Below, in pieces: positions 7,431 to 14,850 of a stretch of 20,233 nt of DNA. Numbering within the stretch: the first letter of the stretch is position 1; every line of letters begins with the position of its first letter. This stretch comes from a virus, in IMG/VR virus record IMGVR_UViG_3300006100_000108, positions 1 through 20,233 of that record; one strand, 5' to 3'. A model generated the notes under the pieces. The model had not been told where the DNA came from and searched no databases. It saw nothing but the letters and a program-made list of their open reading frames with translations. The translations under genes and the position numbers were made by a program.

Positions 7431-8084
7431 ATGCCTATAACAAAACCAGCGGTGGAAGCCGCAGACTATCTTGATGAAGATAGTTCAGAAGTCCAACCTA
7501 AAGTTGGAACAACCGTACAACAAGGTTGGGATTCTCTTGATGCGTTGATGAACAACGACTCAACTGAGTTTCCAACTGACTTCCGTTTTTCAGAGGACCC
7601 ACAACTTGTGAAATTCCTTGATAAGACTGGACCATTTGCAACATACGAACAGCACTGGATTGAGCGTCCAAAGGGCAAGAAGTCTTTTGTATGCATTGGT
7701 GCTGGATGCCCACTTTGCGAAATCCTTGGCGATAAGCCACGTGGAAAATTTGCATTTAATGTTTTGGTTCTTTCAGACCCAGAACCAACAGTACAAGTAT
7801 TAACTGCACCACCATCACTCGCACGTCAAATAAAGAAGGCTCATGATGATGAGCGTAAAGGTCCTATTGACCGCGAGTTTTGGGAAGTTTCTCGGTTGGG
7901 AACAGGTCCAACAACGCAGTACACCCTCGACTTCGTTCGTGGGCGTGACCTGACAGAGGAATGGAAGTTACCGCAAGAACGCGTAACTGAGTTAGTAGCA
8001 AACGCTGAGTTATTCTCAGCCGATGAAGTAGTGCGTGAAACCCCCCGTTCTGAACTGCTTGAAATCGCTCGCTCTTTAGCGTAA
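7431..8084 (+). CDS. gp32-like single-stranded DNA-binding protein
   Basis: The 217-residue product has a zinc site H75-x12-C88-x4-C93-x2-C96 (in FVCIGAGCPLCEI). This resembles the H-x12-C-x9-C-x2-C zinc site of T4 gp32, with a shorter central gap. It lies in a region of alternating strands expected of an OB fold (KFAFNVLVLSD, TQYTLDFVRGRD). An acidic N-terminal arm precedes it. Such a protein would coat single strands at the fork and interact with the polymerase and RecA encoded downstream. I placed the start at 7431 because AAGGA sits 5 bases before it. An in-frame ATG at 7413 overlaps the previous stop by ATGA and would add six residues (MTQRKK). The family call is from motif and context. 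Confidence 0.72.
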   Translation: MPITKPAVEAADYLDEDSSEVQPKVGTTVQQGWDSLDALMNNDSTEFPTDFRFSEDPQLVKFLDKTGPFATYEQHWIERPKGKKSFVCIGAGCPLCEILGDKPRGKFAFNVLVLSDPEPTVQVLTAPPSLARQIKKAHDDERKGPIDREFWEVSRLGTGPTTQYTLDFVRGRDLTEEWKLPQERVTELVANAELFSADEVVRETPRSELLEIARSLA

Positions 8085-8093
8085 CTTCCACAA

Positions 8094-8133
8094 GTATGGG
8101 AGCCTGTGTTATTCCGTTCGCAGGCTCCCGTAC
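8094..8133 (+). terminator. Strong 15-bp hairpin upstream of polA
   Basis: The arms GTATGGGAGCCTGTG (8094-8108) and CGCAGGCTCCCGTAC (8119-8133) pair over 15 positions with two G-T wobbles. They leave a 10-base loop. This is the most stable hairpin I see in the window, and it sits in one of the few real gaps, 9 bases after the SSB stop. No T-run follows. It could be a U-tail-less terminator, as proposed for actinobacteria, or an attenuator or mRNA-stability element for the polymerase transcript. Confidence 0.6.
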
Positions 8134-8153
8134 ACTAACTTCTAGGGGGACAC

Positions 8154-10151
8154 ATGAATATAATTACAACAAAAGAACAATTAGATGACCTTGTTGAGTA
8201 TTACTCCAAGGTTGATGGTTTTGCATTTGACGTTGAAACTGTTGGAGAAAATAGAGTTCAACCAGTAGTTAACGATGTACTTTGGATTTCCTTAGCAACT
8301 GAAGGTCGTACTGACGTTATTCCAATGGGACATCCTAACGGTGAATTCTTGCGTTGGGACAAAGAATTACTTCTTAGTGGACAACGTAAAGTTGATGCGG
8401 GTAAAGAGTTAAAAGAAACTGATTACTCTAAGAACCAAGCAAAATGGAAACCAGTATTTGATACACCTCCAGGCCAATTACTTCCTGGAGAAGTATTTAA
8501 AGCATTAAAACCACTATTCTTTAGTGACCAATTAAAAGTTGGGCACAACATTAAGTTTGACCTTAAATCAATTGCTAAGTATTACCGTGGAGTAGTTCCA
8601 AAGAAACCTTTTTTTGATACGTTAATGGCTGCTTTTGTTATTGATAACCGCAATCGCGGAGGACTTGGATTAAAAGATTGTGCTGAAAAGTTTCTTAAGA
8701 TTAAAGTTGAAAAAGGTATTGGAGTAGAGGTGGAAGCCCACTCATTTTCAGATGTTGCTCATTATTCTGGGTTTGACTCTGAAGTAACATGGAAGTTGTA
8801 TAAAGAATTAGAGCCTAGATTAACTGGAAGTTTGGCACGGGTATGGTCACTTGAGATGGACGTTGTTGCTGCCCTATGTGACATGGAATTACAAGGTGCA
8901 AGTATTGACGTAAAAGAGTTAGAGAACCTTGCTAAGCGTTTAGAGATAGACATTGATGCTACTAAGGCAAAGGCATGGAAACTTGCTGGTAAAGCATTTT
9001 CTATGAACTCTGTTAAAGAAAAACAAGAATTGCTTTTTTCTCCTAAAGAAGAAGGTGGTCGTGGTATCAAGCCCAACGTTCGTATTAAAGTTGCATTAAC
9101 AGCCAAAGGTCAAAATCTTGCTTTTGCAAATCAACCGTTGACTATTTATAACTACTCGGTATCGTCAGATGCTTTAGAGTTTTATAGAGCCAAGGATGAA
9201 CTAGTTGATGCCATTCTGGAATACCAAGATTTAAACAAGTTAGCAACAACATATGTTATTCCGTATTTAGGTGGAGAAGTTACTCGTACTACATCTGGGA
9301 AATCGCGCATTGTCGATAAAAAGAGCCTTCTTATTAATGGAAAAGTGCACACAAACTTTAAATCCCACGGTGCAGAAACTGGGCGTTTTTCCAGTAGTGA
9401 CCCAAACTTACAAAACATACCTAGTAGCGGACAGTATGGAAAATTAATTCGTAACCTTTTCTATGCCCCAAAGGGATACAAATTAGTAGTAGCAGACTAC
9501 TCACAAATTGAACCACGAATTATTGCGGCATTTTCTAATGACCCAATTCTGATGGACAACTACTTAACTGGTGGAGATGTGTACACCACTATTGGAAACA
9601 CTGTAGGCCTTGACCGTAAAGCAGGTAAGGTCTTGGTTCTGGCTATGTCATATGGCGTGGGACCTGACAAGATTGCATCTTCTTTGGGCCTTAAAGTTCC
9701 AGAGGCTAAAAAACTTCTCAATGATTTTATGGAACAGTTTCATGACATTGATAAATACAAAGCCAGAGTTATTAGACGAGCCAGAGAGTTAGACGTTCCT
9801 TATGTAGAGACGATTTTTGGCCGTAGAAGGTATTTGCCAGACCTTAAAAGCAAAGAACAAGGATTGAAGGCTAGGGCTGAAAGACAGGCTTTTAACACCG
9901 TTATTCAAGGTTCTGCAGCCGATATTATGAAATTGGCTATTGTAAGGGCGCACTCTTGTTTTGTCGATGAACCAGACGTCAATGTCCTTTTGACTGTGCA
10001 CGATGAATTGGTTACAGTTGCTCGTGAAGATTTAGCAGAAGAAACTGCTGAAGCAATCCGCGATTCAATGGAAGGAATTATCTTGAAAGAGATTACAGTT
10101 CCATTGATTGCAGACGTAAAGATAGTTAACAAATGGGGAGAGGCCAAATGA
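8154..10151 (+). CDS. polA: Family A DNA polymerase with 3'-5' exonuclease
   Basis: This is the replicative polymerase of the phage, 665 residues, without the 5'-3' exonuclease domain of bacterial Pol I. Proofreading motifs are intact: Exo I D26-x-E28 (FDVET), Exo II D136 (HNIKFD) and Exo III Y204-x3-D208. Polymerase motif A is DYSQIEPR (448-455), motif C is HDE (616-618), and the O-helix runs R488, K492 to Y500-G501. The residue equivalent to E. coli Phe762 is Leu496. In published virioplankton work, leucine at this site was linked to slower or temperate-like lifestyles. The start has a strong GGGGGA (8145-8150). The gene ends in an ATGA overlap with the zinc-ribbon gene. Confidence 0.96.
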   Translation: MNIITTKEQLDDLVEYYSKVDGFAFDVETVGENRVQPVVNDVLWISLATEGRTDVIPMGHPNGEFLRWDKELLLSGQRKVDAGKELKETDYSKNQAKWKPVFDTPPGQLLPGEVFKALKPLFFSDQLKVGHNIKFDLKSIAKYYRGVVPKKPFFDTLMAAFVIDNRNRGGLGLKDCAEKFLKIKVEKGIGVEVEAHSFSDVAHYSGFDSEVTWKLYKELEPRLTGSLARVWSLEMDVVAALCDMELQGASIDVKELENLAKRLEIDIDATKAKAWKLAGKAFSMNSVKEKQELLFSPKEEGGRGIKPNVRIKVALTAKGQNLAFANQPLTIYNYSVSSDALEFYRAKDELVDAILEYQDLNKLATTYVIPYLGGEVTRTTSGKSRIVDKKSLLINGKVHTNFKSHGAETGRFSSSDPNLQNIPSSGQYGKLIRNLFYAPKGYKLVVADYSQIEPRIIAAFSNDPILMDNYLTGGDVYTTIGNTVGLDRKAGKVLVLAMSYGVGPDKIASSLGLKVPEAKKLLNDFMEQFHDIDKYKARVIRRARELDVPYVETIFGRRRYLPDLKSKEQGLKARAERQAFNTVIQGSAADIMKLAIVRAHSCFVDEPDVNVLLTVHDELVTVAREDLAEETAEAIRDSMEGIILKEITVPLIADVKIVNKWGEAK

Positions 10152-10522
10152 GTAACTCTGATTGGTGGTCTAAACAATTAGGTGGACAAACACCTACTGC
10201 TCAACCACGTCAAGCAAACGTACCAATGCCACCATCGCAACAACCAATGACTCCATACACTCCACCGCAACCGCAACAACCAGTGACAAAAGCAATGAGT
10301 GCAAATCAAACTCAAACATGTCCTGAATGTGGAAGTGCTAACTATATGGCTGTTGCAAATGCTGCACCTCGTTGTTATGACTGTGGTTATCCAATAGGAC
10401 AATCTGGTTCTCGCTACGGAGCATTAACAGGTGCTAAAGTGGAAGGTGGCGCTAAACAAGCGTTAGGTAATGACACAACAAGTAATTGGAACCCACAAGG
10501 AATTATTGGAAGGATTAATTAG
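10148..10522 (+). CDS. Pro/Gln-rich protein with C-terminal zinc ribbon, 124 aa
   Basis: The start at 10148 lies in the ATGA overlap with polA and has GGGGAGAGG upstream. A frame-compatible ATG at 10133 inside polA would add five residues and is less likely. Residues 14-46 are a low-complexity Pro/Gln/Thr segment. Residues 58-79 hold two pairs, CPEC and CYDC (C58, C61, C76, C79), forming a zinc ribbon. The tail is Gly/Asn-rich. It ends in a TAGTG overlap with the RecA gene, so it is probably coupled to both polymerase and recombinase. It may be an adaptor, but no function is shown. Confidence 0.8.
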   Translation: MSNSDWWSKQLGGQTPTAQPRQANVPMPPSQQPMTPYTPPQPQQPVTKAMSANQTQTCPECGSANYMAVANAAPRCYDCGYPIGQSGSRYGALTGAKVEGGAKQALGNDTTSNWNPQGIIGRIN

Positions 10523-11571
10523 TGATAACAGATGAGGCTAAAAAAGTTGTTGCATTACTTAACAAAAAGTTTGGCGACAATGTGGTGGTGTTTGCGAGTG
10601 CTATTCGTAGCGACATCATTCCTCGTATTACTAGTGGTTCTACCACTCTTGATTACGTTCTTGGTGGCGGGTTCCCTGGTAATCAATGGAATGAACTCAT
10701 TGGAGAACCATCGCACGGAAAAACAGCGCTTGCACTAAAGACAATTGCAGCCAATCAAGCATTAAATCCAAATCACACAACGGTTTGGGTAGCAGCAGAA
10801 CAATGGGTTCCAGAGTATGCTGAAATGTGTGGCGTAGATACAGACAGGGTTATTGTTGTAGAAACATCTATTATGGAAGAGGCATATGATGCAGTTATTG
10901 CGTTCGCGGAATCTAAAGCGGTTGATGCTATCGTTATTGACTCTCTCCCTGCTTTATCTCCTTCTCCAGAGATGGAAAAAGATATGGGAGAAGCGACTGT
11001 TGGACGAGGAGCCTTACTAACCAATAAGTTTTTCCGTGTAGTCGGTACAGCGATGAAACGTAGCCTTGTTGAAGATGAGCGCCCAGTCTTGGGGCTTATC
11101 ATTAACCAATACCGCATGAAGATTGGCGTCATGCATGGCGACCCAAGAACAACCCCAGGTGGGGAAGGAAAGAACTACGCATTCTTTACGCGTTGTGAAG
11201 TACGGCGCGATGAATGGATTGAGATTGGTTCTGGAAATAATAAGGTTCGTATTGGACAAAGAATTAAAGTCCGTACATTGAAAAACAAGACTGCTCCACC
11301 ACAACGTGTTGCTTATTTTGATTTTTATTTTGCCGAAGGTGGAGATTGTGCACCAGGAGACTTTGACTTTGCAAAAGAAATTGCATCTCTTGCTGTAGTT
11401 AAAGAAATTATCGAACGCAAAGGCGGTTGGTATTACTACGGAGAACGTAAATGGCAGGGCATTGAACCTGTTATACAAAGTATTAAGGAAGAACTTGACC
11501 TCAAGGAAGAAATCCAAAGGTTAGTTCTTACTTCCAGCGATACCCCTATGGCTGGTGTTAATGAAGAGTGA
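10522..11571 (+). CDS. recA: RecA-like recombinase
   Basis: This is an ATP-dependent strand-exchange protein, 349 residues. Walker A is GEPSHGKT (61-68), where bacterial RecA has GPESSGKT. The catalytic glutamate aligns with E93 (VAAEQW), and Walker B is AIVIDS (D140). The DNA-binding L2 region and adjacent strand are well kept (NQYRMKIGVM, then TTPGGEGKNYAFFTRCEVRR in two parts). The GTG start shares a base with the previous TAG and has AAGGA upstream. It would support recombination-dependent replication and repair. The following nuclease overlaps its 3' end by 11 bases. Confidence 0.93.
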   Translation: MITDEAKKVVALLNKKFGDNVVVFASAIRSDIIPRITSGSTTLDYVLGGGFPGNQWNELIGEPSHGKTALALKTIAANQALNPNHTTVWVAAEQWVPEYAEMCGVDTDRVIVVETSIMEEAYDAVIAFAESKAVDAIVIDSLPALSPSPEMEKDMGEATVGRGALLTNKFFRVVGTAMKRSLVEDERPVLGLIINQYRMKIGVMHGDPRTTPGGEGKNYAFFTRCEVRRDEWIEIGSGNNKVRIGQRIKVRTLKNKTAPPQRVAYFDFYFAEGGDCAPGDFDFAKEIASLAVVKEIIERKGGWYYYGERKWQGIEPVIQSIKEELDLKEEIQRLVLTSSDTPMAGVNEE

Positions 11572-11878
11572 AGGTCAAAAGCAATCCCTCAAGCATGAGA
11601 AGCGATTAGCCAAAGCAATTGGTGGAAGTCGCAACGCTGCTTCAGGAGCCTTTTGGTCTCGCAAAGGCGATGTTCGTTCAGACGACCTGCTGATTGAACA
11701 TAAGTGGACTGGTAAGAAATCTTTTTCTTTAAAGTCTGACGTCTTAAAAAAGATTGTTAGAGAGGCCATCCTTGATGGACGTGTTCCAGTATTGGGCGTT
11801 CATCTAGACGGGGAGAATTACGTTATTCTCCTTGAAGACGATTACTTAGAAATGAGGGACCGACTTAAGGATGACTAA
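11561..11878 (+). CDS. Small PD-(D/E)XK nuclease, putative Holliday junction resolvase
   Basis: The 105-residue protein has the core of a restriction-like nuclease. A basic N-terminal helix (HEKRLAKAIGGSRN) is followed by an acidic pair D41-D42, then E46-x-K48 in LLIEHKWT, and a further helix and strand. The gene overlaps the RecA gene by 11 bases, which fits a recombination nuclease or resolvase. ATG 11561 is preferred. A GTG at 11555 is in frame and would add two residues. Small phage members of this fold have been named resolvases or generic PD-(D/E)XK nucleases, and substrate specificity cannot be read from the sequence. Confidence 0.75.
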   Translation: MKSEGQKQSLKHEKRLAKAIGGSRNAASGAFWSRKGDVRSDDLLIEHKWTGKKSFSLKSDVLKKIVREAILDGRVPVLGVHLDGENYVILLEDDYLEMRDRLKDD

Positions 11879-11881
11879 CAC

Positions 11882-12196
11882 ATGGAAGAACCAGAGTACG
11901 CTTGGCGATATGAGGCGCGGTGTCGAGGAGAAGACACTGACCTTTTCTATCCCCCACGCGATAAAGAGCAGTACAAGATTATTGCAAATCAAGCAAAATC
12001 TTTTTGTTTTGGTGACAGCACTAAACGTGCGTGTCCAGTACAGAAAGAATGTTTATGGGATGCAGTAAAGCGTGAAGAACCTCATGGAATTTGGGGAGGA
12101 CTTTCTCACAGAGAAAGAAATGCCCTAGTTCGTAAGTGGAAAAAAGTACACAAAAAAACAATGACACTAGAAGAGTACATCTTCAGTAGGGGCTAA
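11882..12196 (+). CDS. whiB: WhiB-family iron-sulfur transcription regulator
   Basis: WhiB-like proteins are found only in Actinobacteria and their phages. They bind a [4Fe-4S] cluster and act with the sigma factor at promoters. Here the four cysteines are C14, C42, C51 and C57, followed by the diagnostic turn GIWGG (69-73) and a basic C-terminal segment (RERNALVRKWKKVHKK). The middle spacing is C-x8-C-x5-C rather than the canonical C-x2-C-x5-C, a six-residue expansion. Length (104) is normal. It is placed between two nuclease genes in the recombination block. It is the best evidence that the host is an actinobacterium. Confidence 0.93.
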   Translation: MEEPEYAWRYEARCRGEDTDLFYPPRDKEQYKIIANQAKSFCFGDSTKRACPVQKECLWDAVKREEPHGIWGGLSHRERNALVRKWKKVHKKTMTLEEYIFSRG

Positions 12197-12199
12197 TAA

Positions 12200-13039
12200 A
12201 TGGAAAAAGAGTTAAAGAAGTTCTTAGATGCTAAGAAGACTGAAACACGTCTACTAGGCGACATTGAACGACATCTTATTAAACGACCATTAGATGACCG
12301 TTCAACAACAGTCCTGCACCCGTCAGAAATGATTAAACCTGACTTTTGTCATAGGTATTCTTATTATTTAATGACAGGTGGTAAGCCAAAGACTGATAAG
12401 CCTAATTTGCGTTTGCAGAACATCTTTGATGAAGGTCATTACATCCATGCAAAGTGGCAAAAAAGATTTCAAGAAATGGGAGTTTTATACGGCAAATTTA
12501 AATGCCTAGCCTGTGAAATAACTACAACAGGAATTTCCCCTGAATGCCCTACGTGTGGTCGTACAGATGTTATGGAGTATAAAGAAGTTACTCTTGTAGA
12601 TGACAAACTACGTATTGCTGGCCATACAGATGGTTGGATTAAAGGTATAAAAGAAGATTGCCTTATTGAAATTAAGTCAATTGGAGCAGGAACTTTGCGA
12701 TTTGAGGCTCCAGACCTTCTTTTTGATGCAGGCGGTGACCTTACTAAAGCCTGGAAAAATATTCGTAGACCTTTCCGTTCACACTTACTCCAAGGGCAAA
12801 TGTATTTAGAACTTGCCAAAAGAATGTACGGCGATGAAGCCCCTAATGAAATTGTTTTTCTTTATGAACTAAAAGCAGACCAAGATACCAAAGAGTTTAC
12901 AGTTAAAGCAGATTATGAAATTGTTGCTAGAGTCTTCTACCAAGCAGAACAAGTTATCAAAGCAGTGGATGCAGGAGTTATGCCAGACTGTAATGTTGAC
13001 CCTAATGGTTGCAAATACTGTAATTTAATTGGAGCATAA
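12200..13039 (+). CDS. Cas4/RecB-like PD-(D/E)XK exonuclease with Fe-S and zinc sites
   Basis: The 279-residue protein has the RecB-nuclease motifs: H80, D144 (GHTDG), E157-x-K159 (IEIKS) and Q198/Q200 (QGQMY). C50 near the N-terminus and a C-terminal trio C264, C271, C274 match the split four-cysteine Fe-S arrangement of Cas4 and AddB nucleases. An inserted CxxC-x10-CxxC (C102, C105, C116, C119) adds a zinc ribbon. Its role is probably resection of DNA ends for the phage RecA. No CRISPR array or other cas gene is in the window, so an adaptation role is unsupported. AGGGG (12188-12192) precedes the ATG. Confidence 0.85.
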   Translation: MEKELKKFLDAKKTETRLLGDIERHLIKRPLDDRSTTVLHPSEMIKPDFCHRYSYYLMTGGKPKTDKPNLRLQNIFDEGHYIHAKWQKRFQEMGVLYGKFKCLACEITTTGISPECPTCGRTDVMEYKEVTLVDDKLRIAGHTDGWIKGIKEDCLIEIKSIGAGTLRFEAPDLLFDAGGDLTKAWKNIRRPFRSHLLQGQMYLELAKRMYGDEAPNEIVFLYELKADQDTKEFTVKADYEIVARVFYQAEQVIKAVDAGVMPDCNVDPNGCKYCNLIGA

Positions 13040-13528
13040 ATGTTAAATTTAGGACCAGCATCAGAAGACGCTGTTAAGAAACTAAAGGAACAAAACATTG
13101 AGATGTGGCCTGAGCAATCTCGCCAACCTTTAATGCCTGGAGATATCTCTGTTCTTGATAGTGAAGCCTTAAGTGAACTATTTACTAAATTAACTGCTTG
13201 GTCAAACTTTGTAGCAGGACAACTAGCCGCAGCAGAAGTTGACGAAAAGTATTTAGAAAAAAGAAAAAACACTTTAGAAGCCAAATTATTGTTAGCAAAA
13301 GATGGCGATAAAGTGAAGGGAGAAAGAATAACCCTTATTAAAGCACAAGTAAATGCGGACCCAATGATTGTTGAACTAGACGAACAGTTGATGAAAAATT
13401 ATGCATATCGTAAGATGGTAGAAGTTATTGCAAATAATTTTGAACGAGATGTTGCCTTAGTCTCACGAGAAATTACTCGCAGAACAAACGATATTCGTGC
13501 TATGAGAAAGGATAGGTATTCAATATGA
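13040..13528 (+). CDS. Coiled-coil protein downstream of the Cas4-like gene, 162 aa
   Basis: The ATG directly abuts the previous TAA, with GGAG upstream at 13031-13034. The protein is almost all helix. Residues about 66-90 and 130-160 have heptad-like, highly charged stretches (DEKYLEKRKNTLEAKLLLAK; VSREITRRTNDIRAMRKDR). No catalytic motif or cysteine is present. It is not recognised. Location directly after the nuclease and an ATGA overlap with the next gene suggest a partner in DNA-end processing, but that is inference from order alone. Confidence 0.8.
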   Translation: MLNLGPASEDAVKKLKEQNIEMWPEQSRQPLMPGDISVLDSEALSELFTKLTAWSNFVAGQLAAAEVDEKYLEKRKNTLEAKLLLAKDGDKVKGERITLIKAQVNADPMIVELDEQLMKNYAYRKMVEVIANNFERDVALVSREITRRTNDIRAMRKDRYSI

Positions 13529-13680
13529 GATGTTTTGAAAAAATTAGGTATATTAATCGCAAAGAAGCAAAGCGTGCTAGAAATATTAGAGCAATGGCAA
13601 TGGGAATGCATTTGTATGTGTATAAATGTCCTGAATGTACTTTCTTTCATTTAACTAAATACAGAATTGGAAATTACTAA
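13525..13680 (+). CDS. Basic zinc-binding mini-protein, 51 aa
   Basis: The gene fits exactly between its neighbours. ATG 13525 is in an ATGA overlap with the previous stop, and TAA 13678-13680 shares its last base with the next ATG (TAATG). The product has C3 and, after a strongly basic helix (RKEAKRARNIRAM), the motif YKCPECTFFHLT with C35, C38 and H42. This resembles small phage zinc-finger proteins whose tail reads C-P-x-C-x3-H-L. It probably binds nucleic acid. The function is unknown, and the short length makes it easy to overlook. Confidence 0.75.
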   Translation: MRCFEKIRYINRKEAKRARNIRAMAMGMHLYVYKCPECTFFHLTKYRIGNY

Positions 13681-14219
13681 TGATTATTGGATTATCAGGG
13701 TACGCTAAAGTTGGCAAAGATGAAGTTGCACAGATACTAGTTAAGAAATACGGTTTTAAACGTATAGCCTTTGCAGACCCTATTCGTGAATTGTTACTAG
13801 AGATAAATCCAATTCTTGCAAACGGTTATCATCTTAAAACAATAATTAATGAAGAAGGATGGACATTAGCCAAAAATAAAGAAGAAGTTCGTCGTCTTTT
13901 ACAAGAACTAGGTGTAGGTGCTCGTCAAGTTTTGGGTGATGATGTTTGGGTTGTTGCTGCTTTAAGAAAGATGGAAAACTTTAAAGAAAATTATGTTATT
14001 ACAGATGTACGTTTTGAAAACGAAGCAGTAATGGTAAGACAACTAGGTGGGGAAATTTGGCGTATTCAACGTCCAGGAATTCAAGCAGTTAATAATCACG
14101 TTTCTGAATTAGAGATGGACGGTTACAAGTTTGACCGAGTATTACGTAATGAGGGCACATTAGAAGAGTTAGAGTCACTAATTCAAACAAGAATGGATGC
14201 CCCATTACATGCCAACTAA
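13680..14219 (+). CDS. Deoxynucleoside monophosphate kinase (T4 gp1-like)
   Basis: The 179-residue P-loop kinase has Walker A G7-x4-G12-K13-D14 (GYAKVGKD), the substrate-region motif FADPIR (31-36) and the DVRFENE motif (109-115) typical of the phage dNMP kinase family. A variable lid (RRLLQELGVGARQVLGDDVW) lies between. It would phosphorylate dNMPs released from host DNA to supply phage replication. The start is on the TAATG junction with the mini-protein. The 3' end overlaps the RuvC-like gene. Confidence 0.88.
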   Translation: MIIGLSGYAKVGKDEVAQILVKKYGFKRIAFADPIRELLLEINPILANGYHLKTIINEEGWTLAKNKEEVRRLLQELGVGARQVLGDDVWVVAALRKMENFKENYVITDVRFENEAVMVRQLGGEIWRIQRPGIQAVNNHVSELEMDGYKFDRVLRNEGTLEELESLIQTRMDAPLHAN

Positions 14220-14796
14220 ACTTTTTGAAGGCAAACCAATAAAGAAAGATTCTTTAGTAAGCATTGGTATTGACCAATCTTTGACAGGATTTGCCCTTAC
14301 AGTTATGAGCGTAAAATTGCCCGATGAATATTTGACGTGGGTATATAAATCTCCTTATTTCGGTATTGAGAGACTGTCAGATATACGACAGTGGTTAACA
14401 GATAACTTGTATTACGCAGAAGAACATTGGTCTGTCAAAGACATTGCCATGGAAGGAACAGTACTAGCCAGCCAATCAGCATTGGTGCTTGGAGAACTAT
14501 CCGCCGTTGTTCAACTTTCGGTGTTTGATTTCTTCGAAGAAGGCGATGCTCGCCGTTTTATATTAAAAGTTCCACCAATGACCTTAAAGAAGTATGCAGC
14601 AGGCAAAGGAAATGCCAAGAAACAAGAGATGTTGTTACAGATGTACAAGAGATGGGGAGTTGAGTTTAACGACGATAATGCTGCTGACTCCTATGCCCTA
14701 GCCAGACTAGTGTCAGGTAACGCAATTGGCACAATTGAAAAGTCAATTGTTGAGCAAATGTCAGACCCTAAATACAGAGACCAACCACGACTTTAG
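14209..14796 (+). CDS. ruvC: RuvC-like Holliday junction resolvase
   Basis: This RNase H-fold nuclease resolves four-way junctions. Counting from ATG 14209, the first catalytic aspartate is D22 in GIDQSLTGFA, the glutamate is E82 in AMEGTV, and the C-terminal acidic cluster is NDDNAADSYALA (154-165, with D160 the probable last catalytic residue). A basic stretch (KKYAAGKGNAKK, 127-138) precedes it. ATG 14209 gives an 11-base overlap with the kinase gene. An in-frame ATG at 14197 would add four residues, and neither start has a good ribosome site. With the PD-(D/E)XK protein near RecA, the phage may have two junction nucleases. Confidence 0.87.
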   Translation: MPTKLFEGKPIKKDSLVSIGIDQSLTGFALTVMSVKLPDEYLTWVYKSPYFGIERLSDIRQWLTDNLYYAEEHWSVKDIAMEGTVLASQSALVLGELSAVVQLSVFDFFEEGDARRFILKVPPMTLKKYAAGKGNAKKQEMLLQMYKRWGVEFNDDNAADSYALARLVSGNAIGTIEKSIVEQMSDPKYRDQPRL

Positions 14797-14850
14797 CCCT
14801 ACCCTTTGGTGAGGAGCGGCACACTAATTCGAACCAAAGGACTAACACAC

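Noticed and set aside
11017-11517. 166-codon open frame on the - strand
   Set aside because: It lies wholly within the well-supported recA gene, has no ribosome site, and its translation shows no motif or gene-like composition.
11871-12068. Alternative + strand frame overlapping WhiB
   Set aside because: WhiB in the other frame has all diagnostic residues and a tight junction; this frame has none.
12469-12819. 116-codon open frame on the - strand
   Set aside because: It is antisense to the catalytic core of the Cas4-like nuclease, with no start signal.
12200-13039. CRISPR system suggested by a Cas4-like gene
   Set aside because: No direct-repeat array and no other cas gene are present in the window.
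14796-14850. tRNA T-arm-like GGTTCGAAT on the - strand, near 14827-14835
   Set aside because: The flanking bases cannot form the T stem and no other tRNA arms are present.
14806-14850. N-terminal extension of the SpoVS gene from TTG 14806
   Set aside because: The 15 extra residues do not resemble SpoVS, and the AAAGGA site fits GTG 14851.
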